This document shows positions 10,301 through 22,100 of a stretch of DNA of 64,000 nucleotides, piece by piece. A program made the translations under genes and the position numbers. Within the stretch, counting starts at the first letter, position 1. Every line of letters begins with the position of its first letter. The notes beneath the pieces are model-generated. The model made no database searches and was not told where the DNA came from. It was given only the letters and a program-made list of their open reading frames with translations. The stretch is from Trissonchulus latispiculum (taxonomy: Eukaryota; Nematoda; Enoplea; Enoplida; Ironidae), in contig JASAND010019865.1 of NCBI GenBank assembly GCA_030248195.1, positions 1 through 64,000 on the forward strand. Direction: 5' to 3'.

Positions 10301-13300
10301 ACGTATGTATACTGCAAAATGTCTGAAAACGTCCATTGAGAAATTGCAGATGGTGGAGAACTGTCCGGTCGCGCCGAGAATTATTGTAATATAGCTCGCG
10401 CGGGAGTAAGAAAAACGCTGGTCATCACTGGCAATGAGTTCATGCCTTCAATTATGTACCAGAGAATTAGGTTGCCTTTTGTGCTGAACTGTTGTGTATG
10501 TCTTCAGGGAATGTTGTGTTTCTCTGCCTTTTTTTGCAGAGAGATGTCCGAGTTTAAGGAGGCTGATTGGACCCGATCCAGTGACCATGAGGCCAGTCTG
10601 CAGGAGATTGAGGCTCAGCTGGATGCGGAATTTGGACCGTCAGAACTGCCGGAAGAATCCGGGGAAAGTTCTAGCACGTCCTCGGATGAACGAAATGCGG
10701 ATGGTAAGGTCGATACCGACCTCCATTAAATCTGTCCTCTGCCCCGGGGGGGGGGGGTGTAGTTGCTTTTCATAGCGAGCCAAACATCTTCATAGTTCGG
10801 TGATTCTTCAACCATACCTTGTAGTTTGGAGCTCTTCTATAGATTAGTGAGCTCCCTTGGATACGTACGTTGGGCGTATGCAGGACTTTGAGAATGGAGG
10901 GGCCAACCCAAAAAGGAAGGGGGGGGGGTGGAGATCTACGTTTTCAAAACTGACCAAAGTTACTCTACTTCATTTTTCCTCCAACAAGGGGCTCCCGGAT
11001 CCTCTGGATCCCCCCGGATATGCCTATAGTACGTACTATTTCTTTGGGAAGTTTGTTCCCAAATCCTGCGGGTGATAGCAAAAAAAAACTATGTCGATAT
11101 TTTAAGAAAGATAGTTCTATTGCGTATCGTTTGATGTTATTCTACCAGTTGGGCTATTGTTTTATTTTCTTTCAGATGAAAATTCGGAAGCGGATATCAG
11201 TGGTGGTGAGAGTAGCGATGCTGCTGTGGACGTGAGTCATCCAGAATCATCCAAGACAGCAGCTGCCTCCTCCGACAGTCTCTACTGTATTGCCTGCGAG
11301 AAAGCCTTCAGGAGTGAGAAGGCCTATGCCAATCATGAGAACTCCCGAAAGCATCGTGACAATGTGGCACACCTCCGTGCACATCTGGCTGCTGAGGAGC
11401 TGGAATTGCTTAATTTGCATAATGGTGCGTTTGCAGTAGTGTTGGAAATGGAAGGCTGACTTTTTCCTACGTTAAAATTTCTGCAGGAGGCATTTTGGAG
11501 GCGAACATATTTTTTAAAAAATGCTTAAACTCTATTTTCCTGACACTTTTTTAGTTCTGAGGAGGATGGCAAAAATCCTGGAGGGGAGATTCAGGGAGGT
11601 GCCGCCCGCCCCCCCTCCCCGCCGAAGGAAAAAGCCAGAAAGCGAGGGGGTCTTTCATGGGGAGGGTGTGGGCCAAGTTTACCAAAATCGAGTTAGGCTA
11701 AAATTTCATATTCTACTAGTGACCACTGAGCCAGCAAGGGTTGTTCCAGGGCTTAGTGTTTGGACGTGTTCTGGATTGGTTTTCCTTCTTGTCTTTGATC
11801 GTTTAAGGAGGGGGGGTCGCTTTTTGGCCGATTTTTCGACCTTCTCCGATTTTGTTCATTATCACATATTTTGTAGTCCCAATGGGTTCTCAAAACAAGA
11901 CAAGAGCGTTTTGCGTAATATTGCTTCTATCGTGCTGTAAAGCCCTTCAAAGGAGATCTCGACATATATTAAACATAGGGAAATGAAAAAGTTGGTTAAA
12001 AAGTTTGTGGCAGAAAAGTTTTTCGCTGTATGCAAGATACATTGCTACAACCTTGTTGTACATGTTAAGGATATATCAGAGAGTAATAACCCTTCTGGAA
12101 CAATTCTGTTGAGTGTCGGATTTTTGGCGATTTTTCAAAATCAAAATTTTGTAAAATTGGTGCTTTTTGTACCACGAAACATTTTCGCCTCTCCTGGACG
12201 ATTGGCAAAAGCTACAGAAATCGCTTATAGATAGTTGCACTCTATGCATAGACAGAATTCTTATGACAGTAGTTTCAAATTTCTACCATTTGTAGTGCTC
12301 TAAAAAAACTTGCCACAAAATGGGCTAATTTTTTCAAAAATCGTCATTTTGCACAATTTTCACGTTTTTTCAATAATTTCCCACTCGTTACCCATTCGAA
12401 AGTCACCAAAATTGGCACATAAAACTCTCAATGCCTGCCTGACATTAGGTATGGTAAAGGCAAATGCTTCAAGGTAGAACTTTTCTGTCGTGTCGGCTCC
12501 TTTGATCAGGTCACAATAGTAAATTTTTGAAATTTCCACAATATAGACAAATTGGGTACCATTCGATAGCTACTGATGAGCTGAACAACTTTTCTAATAG
12601 AACGATGTGTCCGAAATGTAGTATCTGAAAGTTAGAGCAAGTCAAAGTTTGAGGGCACAGTTGGCTGTAAAGGCTCAGTTCACAATTGAAGAATGTACTG
12701 TGAACGAATCGATGGATATTCCGGAGTCGTTTTAGCATTTAAATATTAGCCAATCCACCAAATTAATTTGCCATACTAGTTGACCCAAATTTTGCTACCG
12801 TTCTGTCGCAACATGACCTTGGAGGGCAAATCACAGTGATTTTCAAGTTTTCCAACTTTATAGCTGAATATCTCTGTCACTGTTTGGTTTCGAACTTCGA
12901 ATGTTTTGCCTTGTTTTTGAGAACATATGTACCTATTTTGTGTGTGGAAATGAGCGAAATCCTTGACTATCGATTTTGACCCAAAGCGACCCCACCCCCT
13001 TAAGGTGCTGGTATCGCTTTGTGTAAATTCGACCCTACAAGCTTCAATTCTTTATGAAAGTGGATGAAACTTTCCAAATACATTATTTTCGTGCTCTTTA
13101 ACATTCTGGGACCAGTCCCGGATTTTTAGATGCAAAGATAAGAAAGTTTTGGTTTTCGCCCTTATTCTCTCAGTACATAGTCGCTACACAGGATTGGTTG
13201 TTATGGCTGGAAAGAGGGCACCAAAATGAACATTTTTGCTTTTACAACTTTTGAGCTACCTCTAGTGGTTAAGGCAGTACAAGCCAAAAACTACTTTTGG

Positions 13301-15418
13301 GGTCAAAAAATGGCCATTTTTGAAGAAATCGGTTTTTTCAAAATTACTGCCAAATCTTACAGACAATTTTGGCTGCTTTATACTCAATCGATACACCGTC
13401 GAATTGCGCATTTTATCAATACCTATTCGCTGGAGTTCGTTGCTTTAAGCTGAATGATTCGCCGAAAAACCATTTTGGCAAAATTGCGATTATTTTGTTT
13501 TGAACATTGATTTCTCAAAAATTACCCCATGGATTCGCGTAATTTTTGGCTGAATGAAAGTTCGCCCTATTGCGGAGGGACATTTTTCTTGGTTTGAGCT
13601 AAAACAGCTCCAGTTGTGAGAAAACTGAATAGAAAGTTGCGAAATTTCGTGTCATCGCGCATTTGCCGGATTTTCTGGAGTATTGAGACTTGTTGAGCCA
13701 AATCCAAAAAAATGTCCCTCGGCCCACACGTCCTTCATATCATGGCACAAGAAGAATTTTTGGCCGATTCTACAGTTTTGAGAAATCGATGTTCAAAAAT
13801 TTTTGGTCTATATTCAGTCTGTCAGATGTCAGCATGTCGGCAATTTTTTGCTATGTTTTTGCCAATTTTGCTAGTTTCTTAAACTCATGTTAATGTACAG
13901 ATTATAAGCTTTAAAACGATGTATAAAACTATTTCCAACTCCCAAAATTGCGAAAGTTATAGCGTTTCGAAAAGTCACGACAAAAGCACTGCACAAGAGG
14001 ATACCAGCACCTTAAGGTGGTGGTATCCTTTTGTGCAGTGCTTTTGTGGCGCTTTTTTTGAAATGCTATAACTTTCGCAATTTTGGGAGTTGTAAAGAGC
14101 TTTATACATCGTTTTAAAGCTCATTATCTGTACATTCACATGAGCGTACAGAACTGGCAAAATTAGCAAAAAAATAGCAGAAATTTTTTGACAAGCTGAC
14201 ATCTAACAGGATGAATATAGACCAAAAGTTTTTGAACATCGATTTCTCAAAACTGAAGAATCGGCCAAAAGTTCTTTTTGTGCTACGATATGAAGGACAC
14301 ATGGGCCGAGGGACGTTTTTTTTGGATTTGGCTCAACAAGCCTCAATACTCCAGAAAATCCGGCAAATGCGCGATGACACGAAATTTCGCAATTTATCAC
14401 TTTTATCATTTTCGCAATTGTGACACTTTATCAAAACTGTGTTAGAAATTGCTGGTTTTTGTCCAACAACAAGCGTAGTTTTTGTCCCACTACGACACCA
14501 AAGCTAGCTTGCTTTGGAACAAAATCACCTTTTACTCATTCTTTTTTTCTTTTCAGAAATTTACTCTTTCATGTTCCTATTTTTAGTAGGTACACTTTTT
14601 AAATTATTATGTTTGGCTGACAAATTTTGTGATGTGTTTCAGGTGAAGCCAGTGAGTCCCTACAGTCCCGGGAAAACGTGAGGGATAATGGTGATGGTCT
14701 GTGCGGTGAGTCTGTCCTCAATGATTCCAAGGGTCCTCCCAGCAATGCTTTGGGGGTTCCTCCGCCTGTGATTCATCGTAAGACCAAGCGTCAGCGACGT
14801 CAGCAGCGTGAACGCGCGTCACGTGGTCTCAAGCCGGTCGTTGGAGGTCTGCCGCGCGGTGCTGCCACAGATCACCTTGTGCTGACGCTGGAAAATTCGG
14901 ACTCTGATGTATCGCTGGCTCTGAAATCGCCGCCCGAGTTGGACGCTTCTGTCGGCGGCAGAAAATTTTTGACTCAGACTCAGTCTGCTACTACTACTAC
15001 AGTTCCCGATCTGCCCTCCCCTGGTACCCTATCGGCTCCCACACCGCACTGTCGTGGCAGTGGCGGCGGGTTGATACCGCCCCCCGCTTTTCCCGCCGGG
15101 GGACCGTCCTGTGACAGCCCTTCCCCGTTGGCAGATGAGGAGATCTCCCCCACAGGCGGGGAGGAACAGGATTCAGAACGCGGTCCGCCGAACAGAACTC
15201 TGCCCCCGGGCAAGCCAGATTCCGAACTACAGCCAGGTCCCAGGGGACAACATAGTGCCGTCTGTCAAACTTGTAGGAAAAAGTTTTTCTCCGGCAACCG
15301 CCTGTTTGCCCACCTGGAGGCTACTGGACACGCCCAGCTGAAGGTGAGCTCGGCCCCCACTGCTACAACTAAGCCAAAGTCTAAGTCGTCTAGGCGGGCT
15401 GCTAGGGCAAAAAATTAG
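7347..15418 (+). CDS. DNAJC21: DnaJ homologue subfamily C member 21 (JJJ1-type ribosome-biogenesis co-chaperone), nine exons
   Basis: Exons: 7347-7443, 8194-8322, 8612-8700, 8962-9081, 9479-9652, 10128-10258, 10540-10703, 11176-11424, 14643-15418. All join in frame through GT-AG introns, giving about 642 residues (human protein about 530). Residues 1-70 are a J domain: [22 protein letters not shown], with the HPD triad split by intron 1. The central part ([20 protein letters not shown]) is the DNAJC21/JJJ1 signature, followed by a charged helix. Two C2H2 fingers follow: [20 protein letters not shown] in exon 8 and [20 protein letters not shown] in exon 9. In yeast the family works with Hsp70 to release and recycle late 60S pre-ribosome factors; that role here is inferred. 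The last exon adds a long Ser/Pro-rich linker. Start chosen because the J domain begins at once after it. Exon joins are by eye. Confidence 0.92.
7786..8077. mobile_element. hAT-like MITE in DNAJC21 intron 1
   Basis: The ends are TAGAGATGCACCAGGG and, inverted, TAGAGATGCACCGAGG, the classical TAGAGATGCACC hAT end. The interior near both ends is GC-rich (GGGGCCCGGCCGGGG). The flanking octamers GCTTGTAT and CATATATA do not match, so the duplication has decayed or the ends are shifted. Confidence 0.7.
10869..11028. mobile_element. hAT-like MITE in DNAJC21 intron 7
   Basis: The inverted ends are imperfect: GGGCGTATGCAGGA on the left, and TCCCCCCGGATATGCC on the right. The flanking octamers ATACGTAC (10861-10868) and GTACGTAC (11029-11036) match at 7 of 8. 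The body has G and C runs like the 167-bp MITE at 6642. Confidence 0.65.
13007..14016. mobile_element. Inverted-ended element in DNAJC21 intron 8
   Basis: Starts CTTAAGGTGCTGGTATC and ends with the inverted GATACCAGCACCTTAAG. About 1 kb with no coding potential. A second, truncated copy in opposite orientation abuts it from 14010 onward, which creates the large palindrome at 13637-14392. A related end (AATCACCACCTTAAG) lies at 50222-50236. Confidence 0.65.
13637..14392. repeat. Long intronic palindrome, arms about 375 bp, no spacer
   Basis: The arm from TTGCGAAATTTCGTGTCATC (13637) is mirrored, with scattered differences and small indels, by the arm ending at 14392. The axis is CCTTAAGG at 14010-14017. 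It lies wholly inside intron 8 of DNAJC21, so the pre-mRNA can fold into a duplex of about 375 bp. It arises from two inverted copies of the element at 13007 joined at their ends. Confidence 0.8.
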
Positions 15419-15519
15419 TTGGCAGATGTACAGGACAAAAATTCGAACCTGTGTGGTACATCTAAGCCCTAGGTTAATGTATGATATTCTGAGCAATTAG
15501 TAGATGGCTAAATTGTGTT

Positions 15520-15525
15520 AATAAA
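15520..15525 (+). promoter_or_regulatory. Polyadenylation signal AATAAA for DNAJC21
   Basis: AATAAA 102 bp after the stop codon, followed by a GT/T-rich stretch (TTTATTTATTTT, GTTCTTCTTGGTGGG). It is the first such hexamer after the stop. Confidence 0.7.
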
Positions 15526-16897
15526 CAGTCCTGTTCTCTTACTTTACTTTTATTTATTTTCTCTACGTTCTTCTTGGTGGGTTCTGTCGTGGGGTTTCAG
15601 TATGACAGATTGTTGCAATGTTTTGTGGTTGACAGTTTCCATTTCATAGGAGTTGGATGTGAAACCATTTTATTGTCATTACCATTTATTGCATTGCAAT
15701 TGCTATTCGCTTACCCCTGTTGCCTTTTCCCTGATTTTATGGTCATATTGTATACGTATGTAGGCGCGTAGCCAGGGTATAGGCTGGTGGATGGAGGGAA
15801 ACTTCGCCCCCCCCAAGTTGTGAACACTTCCCAAAATTTCTTTTTTTGCGGTACATAAATTTATTTTTCAAAAATAGTTGGCGCTTTCCGGGCATAATCA
15901 TTACAGTTTCTTATCATAGGTTTCGGCACTCCAAAAGGAGTACCAAAACCCTGTTTGTCGGTGTGACTGTACGGTATTTCAAAGAATTCTTTGACAAACA
16001 AACTTCCGCAGACGTTACAAGTCACAAAAGTTTCTCAACTTCTGAGAGGTTCGGACGCTAGAACTCCGGACAGATTTTTGCATTCCATTTTACGGTAGTG
16101 TACGTATATGATTTATTACATATTAATCGTTAACTCTATGTTTTTAAGCTTATGAAACGCTAAATCAAAAACATATTTCAGATTCGAGTTCTGAAACTGA
16201 ACCCTGAAAACCGATAAATACGGCCGTTATGCGAAGTCAGAGGCAAACCTTTTTTCGATTCCTTTTTGTTCCTGCCTACTTCTTTCGAATGGAAAAACCG
16301 TAATTTCTCGAAATCAAAAATTTTCATGCTACGGTAAAATGTAGACAACAATGCATGCTTTGTCTAGTGATAGTGGATGCGTGTTGTTTGTTAAACCCGG
16401 TGCCAAGTTTATGCTTTACCTAAGATTGCATTGGTTGTTATCGTATGTAGCTTTGGCTGCTTCTAATGTTAAATCTGTTGCAAAACTTTCATGAGTAATC
16501 CATTGCTGAACTGCGTTTATGTATTGCTTTCCGCCTTTTGTTTGAGTGTGACGTGACGTTCTTGTCATCGCAGTTGTTTGTTGTTAAATATCTGCATTCA
16601 TATAAAGTTATGCATTTGACAGATTATTGCAAATAAAAGTCTTGTGTTTGGCGCTGTTTCCTACGGTTTAGGCATTTTGTGTAAGCTTGTCTTCTTTTGC
16701 TATTAGTGCGCACACGGCGAGGGAAATGTAGTATTGGCTGTGAAACTAGTCAGATGGCTTATTAGGTACTGATGTTTTTGTGAGAAGTTTAAAAGGGCTA
16801 GAGCTTTGTCTATCACCAGCTATGTGATGAACGCAATGCGGCCACTGCTTAACTTCTGAACAATTCATGGCAAGGAAGGATATTGAAGACAACATTA
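15526..16897. other. Intergenic region between DNAJC21 and the first TTAATCC element
   Basis: No gene recognised. A lone hAT-type end, GCGCGTAGCCAGGG, with a following C run, lies at about 15764-15812; its partner end was not found. The rest is unremarkable AT-rich sequence. Confidence 0.4.
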
Positions 16898-17969
16898 GGC
16901 CTATTTCTTTAAAGATTAAAATGGTCGGATTAAGCGGATTAAAAGTCAGCCGGATTAAAATTTTAATTTCTATTTCTTTAATGCTGGATTAAACGGATTA
17001 AAATCAACTCGTTTAGTCTGATCATTTTTAATCCGCAGATTAAACGAGTTGATTTTAATCCATTTTAATCCATCCATAAAAGAAACAGCTATTAAAAATT
17101 TTAATCCGCTAACTTTTACTCCGTTTAATCCGCGTAGCTGCACGAGGATTGAAAGTTAGTTGAAAATTTGGGCGGAGGATTAGACGGATTAAAATTAATC
17201 TTCAAAGAAACAGCGATTAAACAGGTCGGATTAAAATTTACTCGTTAAGTTTTTAATCCGAAGTGTGAATAAAGAAACGGGATTAGATTAATATTTTAAT
17301 CCTAAGTGCATTAAAGAGACAGGATTAAACATAATCCGTTTAACCCGCTGGATTAAATTTTAATCCGTTTAATCCGAGGGGTCTTATCTCGATTACCCCA
17401 CCCCCCCCCAGTACTCAAAATCCTTAAAACTTGACCAAATGAGCTATAATTTGGTGTGGGTATGTTTTCGCTCACGCTGAGTTCAAATATCGCAAAATTT
17501 TTCGATTTCGCAAAATTCGATTTTTTTCGATTTCTAAGGGGGGACCAAGGGAAACCGAAAAATTTTTTGTCTTCGATTTTGCTGAACAGATGTAATATAG
17601 GGGTTTTCGGGGCCGTAGAACACGAATCTGAAGTCCGTTTTTCGCTTCAGCTTTTCGTTAGCTCAGTATAAGCTCGTGTTCTACGCCCCCTATATGCATC
17701 TGTTCAGCAAAATCGAAGACAAAAAATTTTTCGGTTTCCCTTGGTCCCCCCTTAGAAAACATAGAATTTTGCGAAATCGAAAAATTTTGCGATATTGAAC
17801 TCAGCGTGGTCGAAAACATACCCACACCGAATTTTAGCTCATTTGGTCATTTTTGAAGGATTTTGAGTACTGGGGGGGGGGTAATCGAGATAAGACCCAA
17901 TCCCAGATGCTATTTCTTTAATGCGGATTAATTTTAATCTAATCCGTTTAATCTTTAAAGAAATAGGCC
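16898..17969 (-). mobile_element. TTAATCC-rich inverted-repeat element, split by a fold-back element
   Basis: Begins GGCCTATTTCTTTAAAG and ends CTTTAAAGAAATAGGCC. The interior is a dense series of CGGATTAAA and TTTAATCCG words in both directions, separated by TTTCTTTAAT or ATTAAAGAAACAG. Without the insert at 17379-17898 it is about 550 bp and matches the copy at 35675-36235 in reverse. The flank is ambiguous (ATTA on the left, ATTG on the right). No open frame of note. Confidence 0.8.
17379..17898. mobile_element. Fold-back element (Mutator-like TSD) nested in the TTAATCC element
   Basis: A nearly complete palindrome of 520 bp. Both ends are GGGTCTTATCTCGATTACCC, followed by a C or G run, AGTACTCAAAATCC, and matching sequence almost to the centre near 17640. 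The flanking octamers AATCCGAG (17371-17378) and AATCCCAG (17899-17906) match at 7 of 8, and joining them restores the order seen in the intact TTAATCC copy. An 8-9 bp duplication with long inverted ends suggests a Mutator-like non-autonomous element; hAT cannot be excluded. Confidence 0.78.
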
Positions 17970-19124
17970 ATTGTCATTTAGTGAGATTTCTATGAATGTC
18001 AATGTAGTCATGTTCCAACGATCTAGCTGTAGGGAAGCCAAACGGAGCGTTTTTTGCATAGTGTGTCAAAAATCGTATTGGTTGGTTATACATGATGACT
18101 GAGCGTTACCCAGTGAATTGTATTTACATCAAGAATATTAGGTAAACGCGGGCCAGCGATGTGTATTGTACTCCTTTCATTGCCTTCGTAGACGATAGGT
18201 TTTGGCAGAAGTCGCCCGTCTGTGTCCGGCTATAGTTCCCGTGAAGTGGTGTTTGAGCCCGGCCAGGCTTTCACGTGCCGGCCGCATACGTATCAATCGC
18301 CGACTGCGGGTTCGAGGCCGGTACTCGGGCGACCGGCCGTGAGCACTGACTTTGCAGTGCAGCTATTGTGAATCATGGGAGAGATGAGCTATAAAGGCAC
18401 TTTGCGGATTTGGAAACGTGCTAATTAGGTATCACTAATTATGTAGCCGTAAGGCATTAAGAGCTAAAATTTATATACATTTTTGAAATCTGTACACTTG
18501 GACAACTTCCTGGCATTAAAGTAACCGGAAACCTAGTGTCCCTACATGAAGACTATGATACGTAGATGGTATGCTGTGTAGCTAAAAGCTTAGCTTGGGC
18601 TTTAGCCCAAGAGAAACGTGGCGGCTCATATTAGCCAGTTACAGCTTGTCCTTTACCGATTTAGATGCTGGCTCATATTAGACGTTTTAAATCTTGTCCT
18701 TGGCATATTTAAATGTTGACCAGCATAGCTCATATTAACTTTTTCATGCGACTGCAAGGAGCATTTTTCCTACTTATACTAATTGGTTCGGATGTTATCT
18801 TAGATTCTTAGAAATATATTGGTGTAAATGTGCAGCTCCAGCTATATCAATCCATTACCCTCCTTGGCGCATAATCACTTTTTGTCCTACTGTCGACTCT
18901 GAAGCAGGAAGAAGTTGAAGAAGAGTGTAGAGTGTGAAACTAAATCGAAGGGAAATGTAGAAATCTGATGAAGTTGTCGTATTTTCTGTACTTTCCTATG
19001 CAGATACGTTGGCTTGCATGCAAAGAAAACAGTCACCTTCTATGAGTTAGCGCGCTGTTTTTAATTATAGCTTGGTCCCCCAATTTTAACTGCCTCCCAG
19101 ATTCCATTGTTTTACATCTACTAA
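17970..19124. other. Intergenic region upstream of PIGB
   Basis: No gene recognised. Positions 18200-18370 are GC-rich and contain a B-box-like GGTTCGAGGCC at about 18310 without a convincing tRNA fold. A diverged short repeat beginning GGCTCATATTAG recurs at about 18633 and 18672, with a related copy near 18727. Confidence 0.4.
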
Positions 19125-22100
19125 ATGTCCAGCCGACATGGTGCAGGGGTGATCTCCAAAGCTTCAAACTGTTCCGACCCCGATGGTATTGCAAAGACGA
19201 AGACCCCTACTGCCCCGAAAAAACCGGGGGTCCGAAAATTTCCTCGTCCCAGTTTTTCGACGGATTTTTCGGTCTGGTCAGAGCAGCGGGTGTTTCAGCT
19301 TTCTCTAGCCATTCGTGTCTGTCAGGCCCTCTTCCTTTGTCAGACGGTTTTTGTTCCTGACGAATTCTGGCAATCTCTGGAGCCGGCGCATCGTCTGGTC
19401 TTCGGGTACGTGAGATTCGGTTTTTAGAGAAATTACAGAATGGAATTTCTTTTTTCCAATGTGTGTGCGTTTTGATTTGAGTATATATTTTTATGCCTGT
19501 TGCTTTATTTGTGTTGTGGAGTTAGTTAAGCTACTTATTGATGCTCTTGTTCCAAGATAAAGTGTTGATGTCTGATTTCCGTATCTGTTTAGTTCCCTAT
19601 TAGATACATAACTTTGTAAGCTGATATTTTTTTACAGTTTTTACAGTTTTTTACAGTTGTTAGCTTTTTTATGTTTTAGCACTGGTTATCTGACATGGGA
19701 GTGGCGTGAAGGTCTCCGAAGCTACTTACATCCTTTGTTGTTTGCCGCCTTATACAAAGTTTTGGACTTATGTCGGTTGGATGGATTTTATACTGTCCTG
19801 GTAAGTCTAAATACAGTCCATACAGTTCACCGCACATAGTGTCACCTAATGCTAGTAAAAACGGAAAGTTCAGTTTACATGGACAAATTTTATTGAAACA
19901 CTCACTTGCTCTTAGCTATTGGAACTGACACGTTTGCCCCCCACGGAGCATAATACTTGTTTGCTCCAGTTTGCTGCCAACTGATCATGGGAAAATTGCT
20001 TCAGATCTTTAATTAATGGACAACTCGAGCAAATTATCCTGGGCTTTTTTTACTGGGGGGGGGGGTGGTGGGGGGCGCCCCCCCACTGTTTGGGTCACCC
20101 CAACTCACCATACGGTGCCCCGAAAATGCCAAATTTTAAGGATTTTTGGTCAAAATTTTCAAAATTTTTCCGGCTTCGCCGGAATTTTTTGGTCAAAAAT
20201 CGTCTATTTTGGTGCTTAAACTCGATTTTTGAGCACTTTTAGTATAGTTATAGCCACTAGCGTAGCCAGAAAAAAATTTCGGGGGGGGGCAAGCCAAAAT
20301 TTCTCAGACTTAACTATGGCAGTTAAAAAGGGAACTGCAAGCATTTATTACGTTAGCTTGTCTTTAGGAACTTCAAGTTAGCAATTTTTAAGAAATATAG
20401 GAAATAAAAACTGCACCCTTTTAATGATTTGCGCAACTGCCACCAGTTGGGGGGTCTGGGGGGCGAAGCCCCCCAGAAGTTGAAGAATTTTTTATTTTTG
20501 CTTCCTGAAATGAATTTTTCTAAGCTCATTTTTTCTCGTGTAGAATAATCAACAGCACATAGTTTGGTTTAAATAACAGAAGGCCTATTCGGAAATTTAT
20601 CTGAAGGGAAGTGAATGAATGAACAAATGCTAACTTCTATAGCGTTACACGGTAGCCAAAAATTTTTTGGTATTTTCCAGAAAAAGTGTGTACATACTAA
20701 CGCGTTTTTGAGCAAAACACGGTAAAAAGTACCATACTTTATATACTGCATTATACTAACTAAGATCAGGTTAACATTTGTGATTACGCAAATTGATGAC
20801 ATTTTAAAATTGAAGAAGGATAAATAAAAATTTTGGCTTTTAGTTCTAAATTGGTTTAATTTTCATCAATTTCTAAGCTCAGCGCAGTCCACAGCTGCTT
20901 TCTGCGTCATAAAAATTTCCTGATAGCAAATTATTTCCAGGGGGGCAACCCAATTTCTGGGGGGGGCATGCCCCCCTTGCCCCCCCCTGGCTACGCGCCT
21001 GGTTATAGCAGTATATGTAGAAAACAGGCTATTTTTTACGGCATTTTTAGCGATTTTAGACCACTTTGGATCCCCCCCCCCCCCACTTTTGAGTTCCCCC
21101 CCACTCTCCCCACCCCCACTTTTTTTCGCCTAGAAAAAGCCCAGTTATCTATACGGGAATTTTGCATATAAGTCACACCTTGCACCTTATCCGCTTTAGA
21201 AGTTGCTTCAGTTTAGGTTATTGAAAAATTAAGCCAGACTAGAAAGAGATGGCCGAGCTTTCATTTCACAAGAACTTTTCAAAAAGAGTTTCAGAGAAAA
21301 TTTTTTCTAATTTTTGAAAAACAATGCTTTCTAGTGGTGCCTGGTGTCAATTTCATTCTGCTTTGTTCAGACGGTGACTCCGCGCCTGTTTCAAGCACTG
21401 CTCAGCGCTTTAGCTGATATCTATCTACTGAAGCTGACCAAACGCCTACTGGGTCCGAGCGTGGCCCTATGGACCTGGCTCTGTTTCCTGTCCACCTGGT
21501 TCTCTGGCTACTGCGCCGGCCGGCCACTGGTCAACGGTCTAGAGAGTGTCCTACTCTTGGCGGGTCTCTACTGCTATCCCTGGCCTTCGGATCAGCTCTA
21601 CTATGATGGCTGTAAAACTGCCAGAAAGTTAGAACTTACTATGGCCCTATTTCTTTAAAGATTAAACGGATTAGATTAAGCTTAATCAGCATTAAAGAAA
21701 CAGCACCTCGGAATAAACGGATTAAAGTTTAATCCAGCGAGTTAAACGAGTTAAACGGTTTAAATTTTGTCCTATTTCAATTTTTTAATGCACCTAGGGT
21801 TTAAATTTTAATCTAATCCTGTTTCTTTATTCACACTTCGGATTAAAAACTGGAAGAGTTAATTTTAATCCGAGCTGCTTTATCGCTATTTCTTTAAAGA
21901 TTAATTTTAACCCGTTTAATCCGTCTCCGGCATTTTCAACTAGTTTTTAATCCTCGTGCGGCAACGCAGATTAAACGGATTAAAACTAACTCGTTTAGTT
22001 CGAGGATTAAAAATGGTCGGATTAAACTAGTTAATTTTATTACGTTTAATCCGTTTAATCTTGCATTAAAGAAACAGCAGTTCAGATTTTAATCGGGCTG

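Noticed and set aside
18300..18325. tRNA gene suggested by GGTTCGAGGCC
   Set aside because: A B box alone; no acceptor, D or anticodon stem could be folded around it.
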